From the NCBI GenBank assembly GCA_044450785.1, contig JBIOJM010000479.1, positions 1-5,871 on the forward strand: a DNA stretch of 5,871 nt, in the 5' to 3' direction. The notes beneath the pieces were generated by a model, which was not told the DNA's origin, did not search any database, and was given only the letters and a program-made list of their open reading frames with translations. Positions 5,248 to 5,871 of the stretch are shown here, one piece after another. Made by a program: the position numbers and the translations under genes. Origin of the DNA: JBIOJM01 sp044450785. GTDB taxonomy: Bacteria > Planctomycetota > Planctomycetia > Isosphaerales > Isosphaeraceae. Each line of letters starts with the position of its first letter. Position 1 is the first letter of the stretch.

Positions 5248-5640
5248 ATGGGAAAGAAACCGGCTGAAAAAGACAAGCCACCCAAGCAGGGCAAGCAGGC
5301 CAAACCGGACAAACCGGCTCATTCGGGCGAAGCACAAGGCAAGCCGAAGAAGGCGAAACCCGCGGCCGATGCGGCGGCTGAGAAGGAAAAGGATAAGGTC
5401 AAGGAGGAGAAACCAAAACCCCCACCGCGTCCGCCGGCCGATCCCCGCCTCAAGGTCCTCAAGAAGTTTTACGGTAAGTTCCTCCCCAGGGGTCCCCTCC
5501 GCGACCGCCACAAGACGTTGATGGAGCGCTGGAACTCCGGCGACGACCATGGGGGCGTCACCGTCGAAGAGCTGAAGTCTCTGCACGACGACTGGAAAAC
5601 CGCCCGCGCCAAGCCGGCGCGCATGGCCCGCGCCTTTTGA
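5248..5640 (+). CDS. Small lysine-rich hypothetical protein
   Basis: I do not recognise a characterised family in this predicted 130-residue protein. It has two distinct halves. Residues 1-65 are low complexity, dominated by Lys, Pro, Ala and Glu with repeated KP/AK patterns and 18 lysines in the first 57 residues, resembling histone H1-like or other disordered basic tails. Residues 66-130 look like a small folded unit, with a basic stretch (LKVLKKFYGKF), an acidic/amphipathic part (RHKTLMERW) and a helix around VTVEELKSLHDDW. There is no signal peptide or membrane segment, so it should be cytosolic. AAGG (5236-5239) lies eight bases before the ATG, a weak ribosome binding site. It is 185 bases after the oxidoreductase and may have its own promoter, so a functional link to lipid A is not implied. 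Nucleic-acid or ribosome binding is a guess from charge alone. Confidence 0.6.
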   Translation: MGKKPAEKDKPPKQGKQAKPDKPAHSGEAQGKPKKAKPAADAAAEKEKDKVKEEKPKPPPRPPADPRLKVLKKFYGKFLPRGPLRDRHKTLMERWNSGDDHGGVTVEELKSLHDDWKTARAKPARMARAF

Positions 5641-5871
5641 AGCTGCGATTTTTGGATTTCGCACCTCCGGGGCGAAGACGCAAACGCGCAAATTCGAAAC
5701 GCGCGCCTCAAGGCGATCGGGCCGGCGAGCACCCAGGGCGTTGCCCTCGTCGTTACACACATCTTTTCGTTATTTTGGAGGCTATGGGGATTATAGATAA
5801 GTGCATGTCCTATTGTTAAGTTGGGACGTCTTGGTTACCCTGCTCCGGCCTGGCACGACGCACAGGCCGAA
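5641..5871. other. Noncoding 3' region with an AT-rich island
   Basis: No convincing gene. A 60-codon frame from a TTG at 5637 translates as low-quality sequence without a ribosome binding site. Small hairpins occur: CGCC/GGCG (5704-5707/5712-5715) and AGGGC/GCCCT (5735-5739/5743-5747). Bases 5756-5822 are strikingly AT-rich for this window and include TTATAGATAA (5791-5800), which could be a -10 region, but no good -35 is correctly spaced. An 11-codon ATG frame (5784-5819) follows GGAGG by only two bases. Confidence 0.45.
5846..5869. repeat. Hairpin at the window end
   Basis: CGGCCTG (5846-5852) and CAGGCCG (5863-5869) form a perfect seven-pair stem with a ten-base loop. The window ends two bases later, so whether a T run follows cannot be seen. 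It may be a terminator for the lysine-rich gene, which ended some 200 bases earlier, or part of a longer element. Confidence 0.35.

Noticed and set aside
5637..5819. 60-codon frame after the lysine-rich gene
   Set aside because: TTG start, no ribosome binding site, arginine-rich and no recognisable feature.

Overview
The window is high-GC DNA with five genes, all on the + strand. Four of them belong to Gram-negative outer-membrane and lipid A biogenesis. The order is an OmpH/Skp-type periplasmic chaperone, an LpxC-FabZ fusion, LpxA, and a Gfo/Idh/MocA oxidoreductase, followed by a small lysine-rich protein. The style of the proteins, the unusual order (chaperone, then fused lpxC-fabZ, then lpxA and an oxidoreductase) and the long GC-rich spacers suggest a planctomycete, possibly of the Isosphaera group. 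That placement is inference, not something the sequence proves.

Layout. Positions 1-506 hold no convincing gene: there is a C/G-run hairpin repeat at the very start, a weak promoter candidate near 231-259 and some hairpins. ompH runs 507-1232. Positions 1233-1679 are noncoding, with a 23-base inverted repeat just after ompH and then a cluster of three related C-run/G-run palindromes (1441-1578), two of them in opposite orientation. lpxC-fabZ follows (1680-3050, with an alternative start at 1581). lpxA (3126-3932) comes after a 75-base spacer whose last 17 bases can fold over the ribosome binding site. The oxidoreductase (3929-5062) overlaps lpxA by four bases. A spacer with a promoter candidate (5063-5247) precedes the lysine-rich gene (5248-5640). 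The last 231 bases are noncoding and include an AT-rich island and a terminal hairpin.

How the genes work together. LpxA adds a 3-hydroxyacyl chain from ACP to UDP-GlcNAc. LpxC removes the acetyl group in the committed step of lipid A synthesis. FabZ draws on the same 3-hydroxyacyl-ACP pool for fatty acid elongation, so fusing it to LpxC puts the two competing activities in one polypeptide. OmpH/Skp escorts outer-membrane proteins. The oxidoreductase is translationally coupled to lpxA and resembles sugar-nucleotide dehydrogenases found in other lpx clusters. A GnnA-like role in making a 3-amino sugar acceptor is the most interesting testable idea here. lpxD, lpxB and bamA are not in the window.
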